Source: Streptomyces carminius (GTDB taxonomy: Bacteria > Actinomycetota > Actinomycetes > Streptomycetales > Streptomycetaceae). Taken from it: 64,000 nt of DNA. Positions 16,348 through 25,659 of the stretch are shown one piece after another (position 1 is the stretch's first letter; every line of letters begins with the position of its first letter). The position numbers and the translations under genes are program-made. Below the pieces are notes generated by a model. That model did not search any database. It was not told the origin of the DNA and saw only the letters and a program-made list of their open reading frames with translations. Location: assembly GCF_002794255.1 (NCBI RefSeq), contig NZ_PGGW01000045.1:1-64000 (forward strand), read 5' to 3'.

Positions 16348-18978
16348 TCAGCTCAGGACGTCTCGCAGCAGTCTGGCGTGCTTTACCGTCTGGCTCGATC
16401 CGGTGCGCGCGGCCACCGCCTCGACCTCGGGGATACGGCCCTTGGCCGCGCAGCGCGAAGCGCACTCGACCGCGAGCGCGAGGAGTGCCCCGGCTTCCCG
16501 GACCGGTGTGCCGCGCAGCAGCGCGGGCAGGGCGGCCTCCAGCACGGACCAGACCGTGGCGTACGCGCCGGTCCCGGCCGCCGCGCGCAGTCCGTCGACG
16601 ACCCGCTTCGGTGAGCTCGATCCGTTGCGTATCAACGCCTGCAACTGCCCCGCGAGCAGCCGGCCGTCCAGCTGCCCCTGGGCGGCGAGCAGGAGCAGGG
16701 CGTCCACCGCGGCGTCACGGTCGCGGCCGGCCCAGGGATAGCCGATCTTCCAGGCGATCTGCCAGTGCAGGGCGTACCCCGCCGGGCCGTCCGCTTCGGC
16801 CAGACGCGCGAGCATGCGGCCGTTCACCGAGTCCTTGGCGTGTGCGGCCACCTTGTCGCGGTGATGTGGCAGCTGAGCGACCCAGTACGGTGCGGCGTAG
16901 GCGTCGTAGGGGCCGTAGCTGCCTTCGGGGGAACGGTCCCGTTCGTATGTACCGAACACGGCCGCGGCGACCGGCGGAAGCGGAATGTCATGATCCGGCC
17001 CGGGGTGCGCGGGCTCCCACCGTCCGGGCGGGGCGTCGGCCGGATCGGCGGCCGGCCACTTCTCCGGAGTCGAGTCCTGGTGCGGCAGACCACCCTCGCG
17101 CAGCCAGCTCGCCAGACGCCGGCCGGCGTCCGACCGCAGGTCACCCGCGGCGCGCCGCACCTGCTCATCCGCTGTGGGGGTCACCCGCAGCAGTGCCTGC
17201 GCCAGATCGACCGGTGCCGGTTCGACCCGCATACGCTCCAACTCGGCGACGCGCTCCACCAGCACGCCCGCGTCCACCGCGCCGGTGACGTGGGTCGGCA
17301 GGGCAAGTAGGAACGGCTGCGCGCCGGACTCGATCACATCGAGGGCCTCCATCAGACGCGCCATGAGCAACTTGCCGGGCGGGGAGATCGCCTCGCCGTG
17401 ACTGATTCGGCGGTGGGGAAGACCGTACGCTTTCCTCGGCTCGTCGCCCCGCACGGCCGCCGCCACGTCGTACAGATCGCTCTGCCCGCAATCACGGTGG
17501 GCACCCGGTTCCCTGCGCATGACCGGTTCGAGCGCCCGGCACAGCGCCGCACGGTCGAGCCGGGCATGGCGGACCAGCCCGTCCAGCGCGCGCTCGAACG
17601 CCACCACGTCGTCGTCCGTGAGGACCACCGCCAGCTCCTGGGCGACCTCGGAGGCCGTCCCGGCGGGACCCCGCACCGGCCGGGGCCCGGGCAGGAAGGG
17701 CAGCACCTCGGCCTCGGCGGACCGCTCGGCGCCGGTGCCGTGCTCCGTGCCGAGCAGTTCCGCGGCGCGCGCGGACAGCCCCGGCCCGAGCGACGCGGCA
17801 GCCGTCCGGAGCTCCGCCCGCACCGGGTCCCCCGCGTTCTTCAGATGGCGGGCGACGAGCCGGAGGGCGCGCTCCTGCACGGACACGTCCGGGTGCCCGA
17901 AGGCGAGCGCCGCGTCGGCAAGCATCCGGTCCGCGCGCGCGGGCACCCGCCGTGCCACCCGGTCGAGCCAGGAGAGCTGTGCGCGCACCAGTTTCTTCTC
18001 GGGGCGCAGCAGGACACGTTCGCACGCCTCGCTCAGCACGTCATCCTCCAGCAGCCCCGCCTCGTCCAGTTCGCGCAGGACCTCCTGGCCGTAGGAGGCC
18101 ACCGGGGACGACAGGTCGAGCATGGCCACGTAGTCCCGGAGGAAGGGAGCCTTTTCGGCTGGCGTGAGGGCCAGAGCCCGCAGGAACGCCACGGCAGGCG
18201 TGATCGTCTTGGGTCCGCCGTCCTGGAGAAGACATACGAGCAGCTTCTCGGTCAGGGCAGCCCGTTCGGGTGCCGTCCGGGCGTGCTCGTCGGCGGTGAG
18301 GGGGACGGCCTGCCAGAAGTGGATGGCGGCGGCCGGATGCTGGCCGGCCACGATCGCGAAGGTACAGCGGACGAGCGCGGCACGGTCCACCATCCCCTCG
18401 GCGGCGAGGGTGCACAGGGCCGACAGTGCCTGGCTGGTGAGGGATCTGGGCGACCGTTCCAGGACCAGTGGAAGAAGCGCGGGGGCCAGGGGGTCCTGGC
18501 GCAACCGCTCCAGGAGACCGCCCGACGGGGCGCACGAGTGCTTGCGCAGCCAGCCCCGGACGAAGTAGTCGGATTCCGGCATCGGGCAGCCGGTGGTGCG
18601 GACGATGTGGTCGACGACGAGGTAGAGGCGTTGTGAACCGCTGCCCTCCCGCACCTGCTCGTCGAGCCGCGCCACGAGTTCGGTCCGCCATGCGACGGGG
18701 AACAGGTCCACGACGTCGACCATCCAGTCGTCGTGCGCGGGCACGTAGCGTCCGCCCGAGTGGAGGTGGCGGGCCGCGGCGTCCGGGGTCACCTGGCAGC
18801 CCAGCCGTGCGCTGGCCAGGGCCACACGCTGTTCGTAGGTGAGCTTCAGCCAGCCCGGGAAGCCCAGCTCCTCGTAGCGGGCGGTCAGCTCCGGCAGTTG
18901 GGCCGCGCGCCGCTCCGCGCCGAGTTCGCCCAGGGCCCGGAGCACGCCGGGGACGTCACCGGCCTCCACGAGTGCCAT
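16348..18978 (-). CDS. DUF6493-family large alpha-helical protein
   Basis: An 876-residue, mostly alpha-helical soluble protein with HEAT/TPR-like periodicity in its middle (ERALRLVARHLKNAGDPV, ARAAELLGTEHG). I recognise it as the DUF6493 type that accompanies SWIM zinc-finger proteins in actinomycetes. I start it at the ATG at 18978 (MALVEAGDVPGVLRALGELG), six bases after the SWIM gene stop; the frame extends 600 bases further but overlaps that gene. The two genes form an operon. Related operons elsewhere can include MoxR-type AAA ATPases and vWA proteins; none is present here. Biochemical function unknown. Confidence 0.75.
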   Translation of the reverse strand: MALVEAGDVPGVLRALGELGAERRAAQLPELTARYEELGFPGWLKLTYEQRVALASARLGCQVTPDAAARHLHSGGRYVPAHDDWMVDVVDLFPVAWRTELVARLDEQVREGSGSQRLYLVVDHIVRTTGCPMPESDYFVRGWLRKHSCAPSGGLLERLRQDPLAPALLPLVLERSPRSLTSQALSALCTLAAEGMVDRAALVRCTFAIVAGQHPAAAIHFWQAVPLTADEHARTAPERAALTEKLLVCLLQDGGPKTITPAVAFLRALALTPAEKAPFLRDYVAMLDLSSPVASYGQEVLRELDEAGLLEDDVLSEACERVLLRPEKKLVRAQLSWLDRVARRVPARADRMLADAALAFGHPDVSVQERALRLVARHLKNAGDPVRAELRTAAASLGPGLSARAAELLGTEHGTGAERSAEAEVLPFLPGPRPVRGPAGTASEVAQELAVVLTDDDVVAFERALDGLVRHARLDRAALCRALEPVMRREPGAHRDCGQSDLYDVAAAVRGDEPRKAYGLPHRRISHGEAISPPGKLLMARLMEALDVIESGAQPFLLALPTHVTGAVDAGVLVERVAELERMRVEPAPVDLAQALLRVTPTADEQVRRAAGDLRSDAGRRLASWLREGGLPHQDSTPEKWPAADPADAPPGRWEPAHPGPDHDIPLPPVAAAVFGTYERDRSPEGSYGPYDAYAAPYWVAQLPHHRDKVAAHAKDSVNGRMLARLAEADGPAGYALHWQIAWKIGYPWAGRDRDAAVDALLLLAAQGQLDGRLLAGQLQALIRNGSSSPKRVVDGLRAAAGTGAYATVWSVLEAALPALLRGTPVREAGALLALAVECASRCAAKGRIPEVEAVAARTGSSQTVKHARLLRDVLS

Positions 18979-18983
18979 CAGTC

Positions 18984-20390
18984 TCAACGTGCCGACTCCC
19001 TCTTCGTGTTCCGGACCATGCGGGTGGCGAGTACGTGTTTGCACGGTCCGCGACCACCCCGGTACCTCGCCCACCACAGGCAGGTGCAGCTCATCCGCTC
19101 GCCGTCCTCGATGCGGACCAGGTAGGCGTGCTCGTCCTTCCCCACCCACGCCAGCGCGCCGTCGATGCGGACCGCGCCCTGAGCGACCAGGGCCTTCGCT
19201 CCGCGCAGCCGCGGGTTGCGGGTCCCGGCGGCGCCCGCGGCGTAGGGCAGGTGCCGGTGGTAGTACGCCTCTTCCGCGAGGTCGTAGCCGACCTGCCCAG
19301 AGGTTCCCAGCACCGTCAGGGCCGCGCGGACGCGTCCGGGCTCCAGGCCGGACTGCGCGGACAGGTCGGCCACGTCGATCTTCGGCTCCCAGGCCAGCAG
19401 CTCCGCCACCCGGTCCGTGTCCCGCGCCGCCGGTCCCGTGGCGAGGTCGTCGAGCACGCCGCCCTCGCCGGAGAAGCCGCGCGAGGCGTGCGGGGAGAGC
19501 AGGAGCGTCAGCCGCATGCCGGGCAGCACGGCCTCCCACGCGACGGGCGCGGTCGGGTCCTGTTGGGCCCAGCTCCACTCGTCATGGCTTCGCTCGGGCT
19601 CCGGGGCGTACACCCGCACCGTCGACGCGTGCCGCAGTACCTGCTGGAGGCTCAGCAGTCGCTCGCAGCCGGGCAGGCACACGGCACCGGGCGACGGCCT
19701 GGTCGCCGGGCGCAGGGTGCGGCCTGAGGGAACCACCCAGCGTGTCGTGTGCGCGCCGGACCGCTGGGTGGGCCGCGGCAGCGACCGCAGGACGGCGGCC
19801 GCCTCCGCGGCGGGTATCTCGGCGCGCGGGACGAGGCCCGCCGCGATCACCTGGGCCTCCGCGAAGCCGCGCAGCCAGCGCTCCGGCAGCGGGACCTTTT
19901 TCTCCACGAACCGGCCGTCGAAGGTGGTGGCTGCCAGCCCGTCCGGCCCCACCCGCAGGTGCAGCGGGTCCAGGCCGCCGATCCTGGCGAGGGCCAGGCG
20001 CAGCGGTGGGCCGATGTCGACGTTGGTGGTGCCGTGGCCGACATCGTCACCGTCGAGGCCGGGGGCGAGGACGTCGAGGCGCGCGTGGACGCCGCAGCAG
20101 GCGGAGAAGGACTCCAGCCGCAACCGGTCGCCGCCGGCCGTGACGACCGGGTCCAGGAAGGCCGACGGCCGCGGCTGGTAGTAGCGGCTGGCGGCGACGC
20201 CGGCGACCGCGAGCAGCGCCGTCGCCGCGGCGGCCGGCGCGGTCAGGAACCCGTCGAAGAACCGCGGATTGGCCGCCTCGCCGTCCGGCGTGGCACCGCC
20301 CGAGGTCTCCAGGGTGAGGGAGCGCCCGGCCTGGGTATCGCGCACGGCGGACGCGCGCACGTAGGCATAGGACTGGGTCGTTGAACTCAC
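18984..20390 (-). CDS. SWIM zinc-finger protein
   Basis: A 468-residue protein ending in a SWIM zinc finger: Cys435, Cys437, Cys450 and His452 in SCTCLWWARYRGGRGPCKH, the CxCx12CxH pattern. The preceding 430 residues are the usual bacterial SWIM-protein body with helical repeats and an acidic N-terminus. SWIM fingers mediate DNA or protein binding. The stop is 5 bases before the DUF6493 start, so the pair is co-transcribed. Immediately upstream lies a decayed IS6 transposase. Confidence 0.88.
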   Translation of the reverse strand: MSSTTQSYAYVRASAVRDTQAGRSLTLETSGGATPDGEAANPRFFDGFLTAPAAAATALLAVAGVAASRYYQPRPSAFLDPVVTAGGDRLRLESFSACCGVHARLDVLAPGLDGDDVGHGTTNVDIGPPLRLALARIGGLDPLHLRVGPDGLAATTFDGRFVEKKVPLPERWLRGFAEAQVIAAGLVPRAEIPAAEAAAVLRSLPRPTQRSGAHTTRWVVPSGRTLRPATRPSPGAVCLPGCERLLSLQQVLRHASTVRVYAPEPERSHDEWSWAQQDPTAPVAWEAVLPGMRLTLLLSPHASRGFSGEGGVLDDLATGPAARDTDRVAELLAWEPKIDVADLSAQSGLEPGRVRAALTVLGTSGQVGYDLAEEAYYHRHLPYAAGAAGTRNPRLRGAKALVAQGAVRIDGALAWVGKDEHAYLVRIEDGERMSCTCLWWARYRGGRGPCKHVLATRMVRNTKRESAR

Positions 20391-20515
20391 ATGCGAAGGC
20401 TAGGGGTTGGCACTGACGTCGGCTCGCTGGTACGGACGCTGCGCGGGCCGGGGTCCAGGGTCTTCGAGAAGTCGCGAGGTGGGCGGTTCGTCTGCCGCGT
20501 GCTGCACGTGACGGG

Positions 20516-21082
20516 TTGCCGGCCTCTGCGGACAGCGCGTCACCGTCGTACAAGGGGCACCGGTACCCGGTCGAGGTGCTCCCCCACTGCGTGTTGGCTG
20601 CACTTTCGTTTCCCGCTCAGCTTCCGCGGGGTGGAGGAGCTGATGCCGCACCACCGCCGGACCGTCTCCTATGGGACGGTCCGGCGGTGGTGCGCCACGT
20701 CCGGGCGGGCCTGTGCGAACGGACTGCGCCGCCGTCGGCCGCGGCCCGGGGATGAGGGGCATCCGCACGAGGCGTTCGTGAAGATCAACGGGAAGCTGAA
20801 GTACTGTGGCGGGCCTTCGACGCCGGCGGCACCGTGCTGGACACCTTCGTGCAGAGCCGGCGGGACAAGGCCGCCGTCCGGGGATTCCTCCGCCGCCTGC
20901 GGAAGAAGACGGGCACGGTCCCGCGGGTGATCGTCACCGACGAGCCCCGTTCCCACGGCGCCGCCCACCGGCCAGGTCATGCCCTCCGTGGCGCACCGCT
21001 CCCCTCAGGGCCTGAACAACCGGGTCGAGAACAGCCATCAGCCCACCCTCATCTGCTACCGCCGGCTCGCCACATGAGATGA
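20516..21082 (+). pseudogene. IS6-family transposase, multiply frameshifted
   Basis: Successive frames give YKGHRYPVEVLPHCV, FRFPLSFRGVEELM, VSYGTVRRWCATSGRACANG, HEAFVKINGKLKY, VLDTFVQSRRDKAAVRGFLR, KKTGTVPRVIVTD and finally GLNNRVENSHQPT. This is the IS6 transposase order including the HTH and DDE core. At least three frame changes are needed and the C-terminal about 50 residues are missing, so it is inactive. It lies between the SWIM gene and the RTX protein gene. Confidence 0.85.
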
Positions 21083-21086
21083 CCTG

Positions 21087-21857
21087 TTACGGAAGGACGA
21101 TGTTGCGGCCGGGCCCGCCTTCGAGGGTGTCCTTTCCGGTGCCACCGCAGACGAGATCGTCGCCGCCTTCGCCGTCCAGTGTGTCGTTGCCGGGACCGCC
21201 GAGGATGATGTCGCGGCCGTCCCCGCCCATGGCGTGGTCGTCGCCGGGGCCGGCGTGCACGGTGTCGTCACCGCCGTAGCCCTCGATCATGTCGTCGCCC
21301 CGGCCGCCCCACATCTGCTGGTTGCCGCCGTCACCCATCAGGTGGTCCATGCCGTCGCCGCCGTGCAGGGCTGCGGGTCCCATGACCATGTCGTTCCCCG
21401 CGTCGCCCAGCACCGTGCGTGCGGTGTGGGCGTGCAGTTCGTCGTCGCCGGGGCCACCGCTGACGGTGCCGATCCCGGGCGTGAAGGCGGCGATCGTGTC
21501 GTTGCCGTCGCCGAGGAAGACATCGATCCTGTCGGGCCGGGGGCTGTCGGCGGGCAGTTCGCAGACGACGGAGGTGGTGTCCTCGGGTCTGGAGTACGCA
21601 CAGTGGTCGCCCGGTTCGAGCGGGACCACGTCGCTGAAGCCGATCCGCCGGATCCCGTCGCTGGTGTACATGGAGAATATGTCGAGGTCGTTGGTCTGTC
21701 CTGCGGCGGCGGTGAGGACGATCGACTGAGTCGCCCAGTCGGCTCCGACGCGGGCCTTCGCCTCGGCGGCGGTGGCGGCGGCTGCCGGGCCGACGGCGAG
21801 GCCGGCGGTGAACAGGGTTACGGCGACCGCGCTGACGGTGGCCCGGTTTCGGTTCAT
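21087..21857 (-). CDS. Secreted RTX-type calcium-binding repeat protein
   Basis: A 256-residue exported protein. Residues 1-33 form a signal peptide ([23 protein letters not shown]). The second half contains nonapeptide repeats of the GGxGxDxUx type: [63 protein letters not shown]. These fold into a calcium-loaded parallel beta-roll. Streptomyces secretes such proteins through Sec rather than type I systems. There is no catalytic domain, so the role may be structural or adhesive. The gene is monocistronic, ending next to IS6 debris. Confidence 0.88.
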   Translation of the reverse strand: MNRNRATVSAVAVTLFTAGLAVGPAAAATAAEAKARVGADWATQSIVLTAAAGQTNDLDIFSMYTSDGIRRIGFSDVVPLEPGDHCAYSRPEDTTSVVCELPADSPRPDRIDVFLGDGNDTIAAFTPGIGTVSGGPGDDELHAHTARTVLGDAGNDMVMGPAALHGGDGMDHLMGDGGNQQMWGGRGDDMIEGYGGDDTVHAGPGDDHAMGGDGRDIILGGPGNDTLDGEGGDDLVCGGTGKDTLEGGPGRNIVLP

Positions 21858-22433
21858 GAGACCTCGTCTCGGTGGAGTGACGGGGGACCGACCTGCTTGG
21901 CGTGGTGCTGCCGGGGACCGGGCGGACCCGGTCGTAGGGGCAGCCTCCCCTGCTGGTCCGGATCTGCAAGACCGCGAATTGGCGCGGCGTCATGGTACGC
22001 CGTCGTCCCTCCGGATGTGACGGTTGGGCTTCTTTGGTGAGGCCTGTTCCCGGTGTCGCCGTGGCAGGGTTCGCCGGCTCGATTCTGGCTCAGCGAAGGT
22101 GAGCCGGCCGACGCATGCGTGCCGTCGGCCGCGTTCCCCGCCCGATGCGCCACACAGTCACAGCTCCCCACCAGGCAACCTGCCCGGCGAGGCCGACTCG
22201 GATGTACGGAACCGCACCAACGGGCCCCGGGATCTCGCGTGTCGTGGAACCAGACAGCCCCCACGCCAGAACCAGGTCCCGTTGCCGTGCCGCGAACATC
22301 CCTCCCCGGCATCGCCCCGCACGCCGGCCCGGGCCGCGCCCTCGCTTTCCGGCTGCGGGAAGGGGTCTGGCTCCCGGCTCTCGGCGGATTCCCTGCTCGC
22401 CGCCCGCCCTTGTAATCAACTCTGTTTGTTTCG
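21858..22433. other. Intergenic stretch without a recognised gene
   Basis: About 570 bases between the divergent RTX and LPMO genes. Overlapping open frames exist but carry no motifs. The last 60 bases become AT-rich and lead into the LPMO promoter. Confidence 0.5.
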
Positions 22434-22461
22434 TTGACATTTCACTCAGAAGTCGTACCGT
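22434..22461 (+). promoter_or_regulatory. Promoter of the LPMO gene
   Basis: TTGACA at 22434-22439 and TACCGT at 22456-22461, spaced 16 bp, form a good -35/-10 pair just ahead of the CebR-type palindrome. Confidence 0.6.
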
Positions 22462-22475
22462 TGGGAGCGCTCCCA
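22462..22475. promoter_or_regulatory. CebR-type operator TGGGAGCGCTCCCA
   Basis: A perfect 14-bp palindrome identical to the Streptomyces CebR consensus. CebR is a LacI-family repressor released by cellobiose and cellotriose. It overlaps the expected transcription start of the LPMO gene, 34 bases before the ATG. Confidence 0.9.
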
Positions 22476-22508
22476 TAATGCTTCGCAGCTGGAAGGAGTT
22501 CCCCCCAC

Positions 22509-23183
22509 ATGCGCAAGCAGAACCCATCGACCGGGCGTTCCCGGTCGGCCCTCCGCCGGCCTCTCCAGGCACTCGTCATGCTGTTCGCCATGGTTGTCGG
22601 CGCACTGACCTGGTCGGCTCCCGCCCAGGCTCACGGCACCATCGTCGACCCCGCCTCCCGCGCTTACCAGTGCTGGAAGACGTGGGGCAGCAACCACACG
22701 AGCCCGGCCATGCAGACCGAAGACCCCATGTGTTACCAGGCGTTCCAGGCCAACACCGACACCATGTGGAACTGGATGAGCGCGCTCCGCGACGGCCTCG
22801 GTGGTCAGTTCCAGGCGCGGACCCCCGACGGGACGCTCTGCAGCAACAACCTCTCGAGGAACGCCAGCCTGAACAGGCCCGGGGCGTGGAAGACGACCAA
22901 CGTCAGCAACAACTTCACGGTCCGGCTGCACGACCAGGCGTCCCACGGTGCCGACTACTTCAGGGTCTACGTGAGCAAGCAGGGCTTCGACCCCAAGACC
23001 CAGACCCTGGGCTGGGGCAACCTCGACTTCATCACGCAGACCGGCCGCTTCGCCCCGGCGCAGGACATCAGCTTCAACGTCAACACCTCCGGCTACACCG
23101 GACACCACATCCTGTTCGTGATCTGGCAGGCCTCGCACCTCGACCAGGCCTACATGTGGTGCAGCGACGTGAACTTCGGCTGA
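22509..23183 (+). CDS. AA10 lytic polysaccharide monooxygenase
   Basis: A 224-residue copper enzyme that oxidatively cleaves crystalline polysaccharides outside the cell. The signal peptide ends APAQA before His42, which becomes mature residue 1 and the first ligand of the copper histidine brace. His146 in DQASHGADYF is the second, and Phe223 in SDVNF is the axial residue. No carbohydrate-binding domain follows. A CW motif and several Cys pairs fit single-domain Streptomyces AA10 proteins. The CebR operator indicates a cellulose-related role rather than chitin. A GGAAGGAG site precedes the ATG; the gene ends at a strong terminator. Confidence 0.93.
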   Translation: MRKQNPSTGRSRSALRRPLQALVMLFAMVVGALTWSAPAQAHGTIVDPASRAYQCWKTWGSNHTSPAMQTEDPMCYQAFQANTDTMWNWMSALRDGLGGQFQARTPDGTLCSNNLSRNASLNRPGAWKTTNVSNNFTVRLHDQASHGADYFRVYVSKQGFDPKTQTLGWGNLDFITQTGRFAPAQDISFNVNTSGYTGHHILFVIWQASHLDQAYMWCSDVNFG

Positions 23184-23250
23184 GCCGGAGAGCGCCGCAC
23201 ACGGCACCGACCTCTGCCGGGCGCCGGTAACCCGCCGCCCGGCCGACCGA

Positions 23251-23298
23251 GCCCCGTCGGGGCAGGGGACCCGTTTGGTCACCCTGCCCCGACGGGGC
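23251..23298 (+). terminator. Terminator hairpin after the LPMO gene
   Basis: 17-bp perfect arms (23251-23267 and 23282-23298) with a 14-base loop, 68 bases after the stop codon. Confidence 0.8.
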
Positions 23299-23807
23299 TT
23301 CCTGCGCTCCTGGTGTGAACACACCCGCTCGCGCGGCAGTCGCACGGTGGCCGGCTCCCCACCGTCTCGTCGTAAGACTCCGGCACTCAACGGCCAGGGA
23401 GAATCCTCGGCACCGTCAGCCCACCGGGGCGTACCGCGCCGCCCGGCGTACCCGCGCCGACCTGGCCTTCCCGGCCGCCGGCAACTCCCGGAGCACACCT
23501 CACTCACGCCATTTACGACATGGGGAACGATTGCCGGTGACGGGACGGCCGGGCTCGCGCGACCGCGAGCGGGACGGGACCGGAGGACTCGTGAGACTGC
23601 CGGTGGGTCCCCAGGAGTGGCACAGCCGAGGCGGGCGCGGGTATGGAGGTACCGGGCAGGACAGGTCACCACTTCGGTCAGGGGCGTCCGCGGAGCACGG
23701 TGCCCGGAAAAAGATTCGGCGGCCGTGTCGATCCGCGGCATGTCCCGTTCGACCTGGGAGTGAGAGGGTCCAAGACAGGGGCCCGGAGCATCCAGGGAGA
23801 CAGCGCC
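23299..23807. other. Intergenic stretch without a recognised gene
   Basis: About 500 bases with only overlapping unsupported open frames; the last 20 bases carry the AGGGAG ribosome binding site of the DGPF gene. Confidence 0.5.
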
Positions 23808-24227
23808 GTGAAGTACATGCTGATCATGCGTGCCACCGACGAGGCCCTCGCGGGGATGGCGGGCACCGACTTCGCCGAGATGCTGGAGACCGTCGGCAGG
23901 TACAACGACGAAATGATCCGGGCCGGCGTGCTGGTCGCCGCCGAGGGACTCGACGACGCCGCCGAGGGCGTGGTCGTCGACCACTCCTCGGAGCCGCCGG
24001 TGGTCACCGACGGCCCGTACGGTGAGACCAAGGAACTGTTCGGCGGGTTCTACATCCTCAACGTGGCCTCGAAGGAGGAGGCCGTGGAGTGGGCCAAGCG
24101 GTCACCGATGACCGGCTCGGGTTTCAGGACCGAGATCCGCCGGGTCACCACGATCGACGAGTTCCCCCAGGACAACCAGTGGGTGCGGAAGGAACGGGCC
24201 TGGCGCGAGGCCACCGGCCAGCTCTGA
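23808..24227 (+). CDS. DGPF-domain (YCII-related) protein
   Basis: A 139-residue YCII-like protein with the name-giving block VVTDGPYGETKELFGGFYIL and the conserved N-terminal KYMLIMRATDE. DGPF proteins are genetically linked to ECF42 sigma factors, and the gene for one starts 16 bases downstream. I start it at the GTG at 23808, with AGGGAG at the right distance, since family members begin (M/V)KYMLL. The family is thought to be the target or partner of ECF42 in stress responses; a catalytic role is not proven. Confidence 0.9.
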   Translation: MKYMLIMRATDEALAGMAGTDFAEMLETVGRYNDEMIRAGVLVAAEGLDDAAEGVVVDHSSEPPVVTDGPYGETKELFGGFYILNVASKEEAVEWAKRSPMTGSGFRTEIRRVTTIDEFPQDNQWVRKERAWREATGQL

Positions 24228-24243
24228 GCGGAGTCTGCAGGAG

Positions 24244-25530
24244 ATGACTGATCACAGCGGCCGGGAGGCCGTCGCCGCCGTCTGGCGGATCGAGTCCGCG
24301 CGGATCGTCGGTGCCCTCGCCCGGTACACCGGCGACTTCGCGCTGGCCGAGGACTGCGCCCAGGAGGCGCTGGCCGAGGCTCTGGTGACCTGGCCGCGCG
24401 ACGGCGTGCCGCGCGACCGGGCCGGGTGGCTGCTCACCGTCGGCCGGCGCCGCGCCATCGACGCCTTCCGCCGCCGCTCCACCCTCGACGAGAAGTACGC
24501 CGCCCTCACCCACGGCCTCGGTGAGGGCGGCGCCGTCTCGGGAAGGACGCCGGCCGATCCGGTCCGGGACGCCGAGGAGGTGCTGTGGGATCCGGACCGG
24601 ATCGACGACGACACCCTCGCGCTGATGTTCGTCTCCTGCCACCCCGTACTGTCACGGGAGGCGCAGGTGGCGCTCACCCTGCGGGTGGTCGGCGGCCTGA
24701 CCAGCGACGAGATCGCCAGGGTGCTGCTCGTCCCGACCGCCACCGTGCAGGCACGGATCACCCGGGCGAAGAAGACCCTCAAGGCGGCCCGGGTGCCGTT
24801 CGGGGTGCCACCGGCCGGGGAGCGGACCGAGCGGCTCGGTTCGGTGCTCAGCGTGCTCTATCTGATCTTCACCGAGGGGTCCTCGGCCGGCTCGGGCGAA
24901 GAGCTGATCCGGTTCGACCTCGCCGGCGAGGCACAGCGCCTCGCGCGGGTGCTCAGCCGGCTGGTGCCGGGCGAGCCCGAGGTCCACGGTCTGCTGGGGC
25001 TGCTGGAGCTGACCGCGGCGCGTTTCCCCGCCCGCACCGGGCCGGACGGCCGGCCGGTGCTGCTGGAACACCAGGACCGCCGCCGCTGGGACCGTGCCGC
25101 GATCCACCGGGGACGAGCCGCCCTGGCCCGCGCCGAGCGGGCCGGCCGGGGCCTGGGCCCCTACGGCCTGCAGGCCGCCATCGCCGAGTGCCACGCCGTC
25201 GCCCCCTCGGTCGAGGCGACGGACTGGGAGCGCATCGTGCTCCTGTACGAGGCGCTCGGCCGGCTCGCGCCCTCACCGGTGGTCGACCTCAACCGGGCGG
25301 TGGCCGTCTGCATGGCGCAGGGGCCGGCCGAGGCCCTGTCCATCGTGGACGGGCTGAGGACCGCCAAGGCGCTGTCGAACTCCCACCTGCTGCCCAGCGT
25401 CCGCGGGGAGCTGCTCGCCCGCCTGGGACGCACCGACGAGGCGAGCTCCGAGCTGGACCTCGCCATACGACGGTGCGGCAACAAAAGCGAGCGATCGGTG
25501 CTGGAGGACAAACTCGCCGACCTCCGCTGA
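24244..25530 (+). CDS. ECF42-type RNA polymerase sigma factor with long C-terminal extension
   Basis: A 428-residue sigma factor. Region 2 is at about residues 10-80 (FALAEDCAQEALAEAL, WLLTVGRRRAIDAFRR) and region 4 at 130-180 (LTLRVVGGLTSDEIARVLLV, VQARITRAKKTL). A C-terminal TPR-like extension of about 220 residues follows (VLYLIFTEG, LGPYGLQAAIAECHA, VVDLNRAVAV). This length and the adjacent DGPF gene are characteristic of ECF42; the extension replaces an anti-sigma factor. Its start overlaps nothing but follows the DGPF gene closely, so they are co-transcribed. A decayed fragment of a second copy lies at 11555. Confidence 0.93.
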   Translation: MTDHSGREAVAAVWRIESARIVGALARYTGDFALAEDCAQEALAEALVTWPRDGVPRDRAGWLLTVGRRRAIDAFRRRSTLDEKYAALTHGLGEGGAVSGRTPADPVRDAEEVLWDPDRIDDDTLALMFVSCHPVLSREAQVALTLRVVGGLTSDEIARVLLVPTATVQARITRAKKTLKAARVPFGVPPAGERTERLGSVLSVLYLIFTEGSSAGSGEELIRFDLAGEAQRLARVLSRLVPGEPEVHGLLGLLELTAARFPARTGPDGRPVLLEHQDRRRWDRAAIHRGRAALARAERAGRGLGPYGLQAAIAECHAVAPSVEATDWERIVLLYEALGRLAPSPVVDLNRAVAVCMAQGPAEALSIVDGLRTAKALSNSHLLPSVRGELLARLGRTDEASSELDLAIRRCGNKSERSVLEDKLADLR

Positions 25531-25595
25531 CCGGCCCGAGGCCGCGTACGCGGCCGGCATCCCCACACAGCGCGGGCGAGTGCGGCCACCGGCCC

Positions 25596-25617
25596 GTGTG
25601 GCAGGCGCCTGCCACAC
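25596..25617. repeat. 22-bp perfect palindrome
   Basis: An 11-bp arm GTGTGGCAGGC is followed at once by its exact complement. It lies 66 bases after the ECF42 stop. With no loop it is a cruciform or operator rather than an ideal terminator, though weaker flanking complementarity could extend it. Confidence 0.6.
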
Positions 25618-25659
25618 GACCTGTCACGCCCGCGAGCGCCCGGTGGCCGTGTCCGCGCG

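Noticed and set aside
16076..16465. A 129-codon minus-strand frame upstream of the IS256 transposase
   Set aside because: It crosses the IS end and the DUF6493 terminus and shows no motif.
18979..19578. A 200-codon N-terminal extension of the DUF6493 frame
   Set aside because: It overlaps the SWIM protein coding sequence entirely and is Arg-rich; the ATG at 18978 gives a sensible start.
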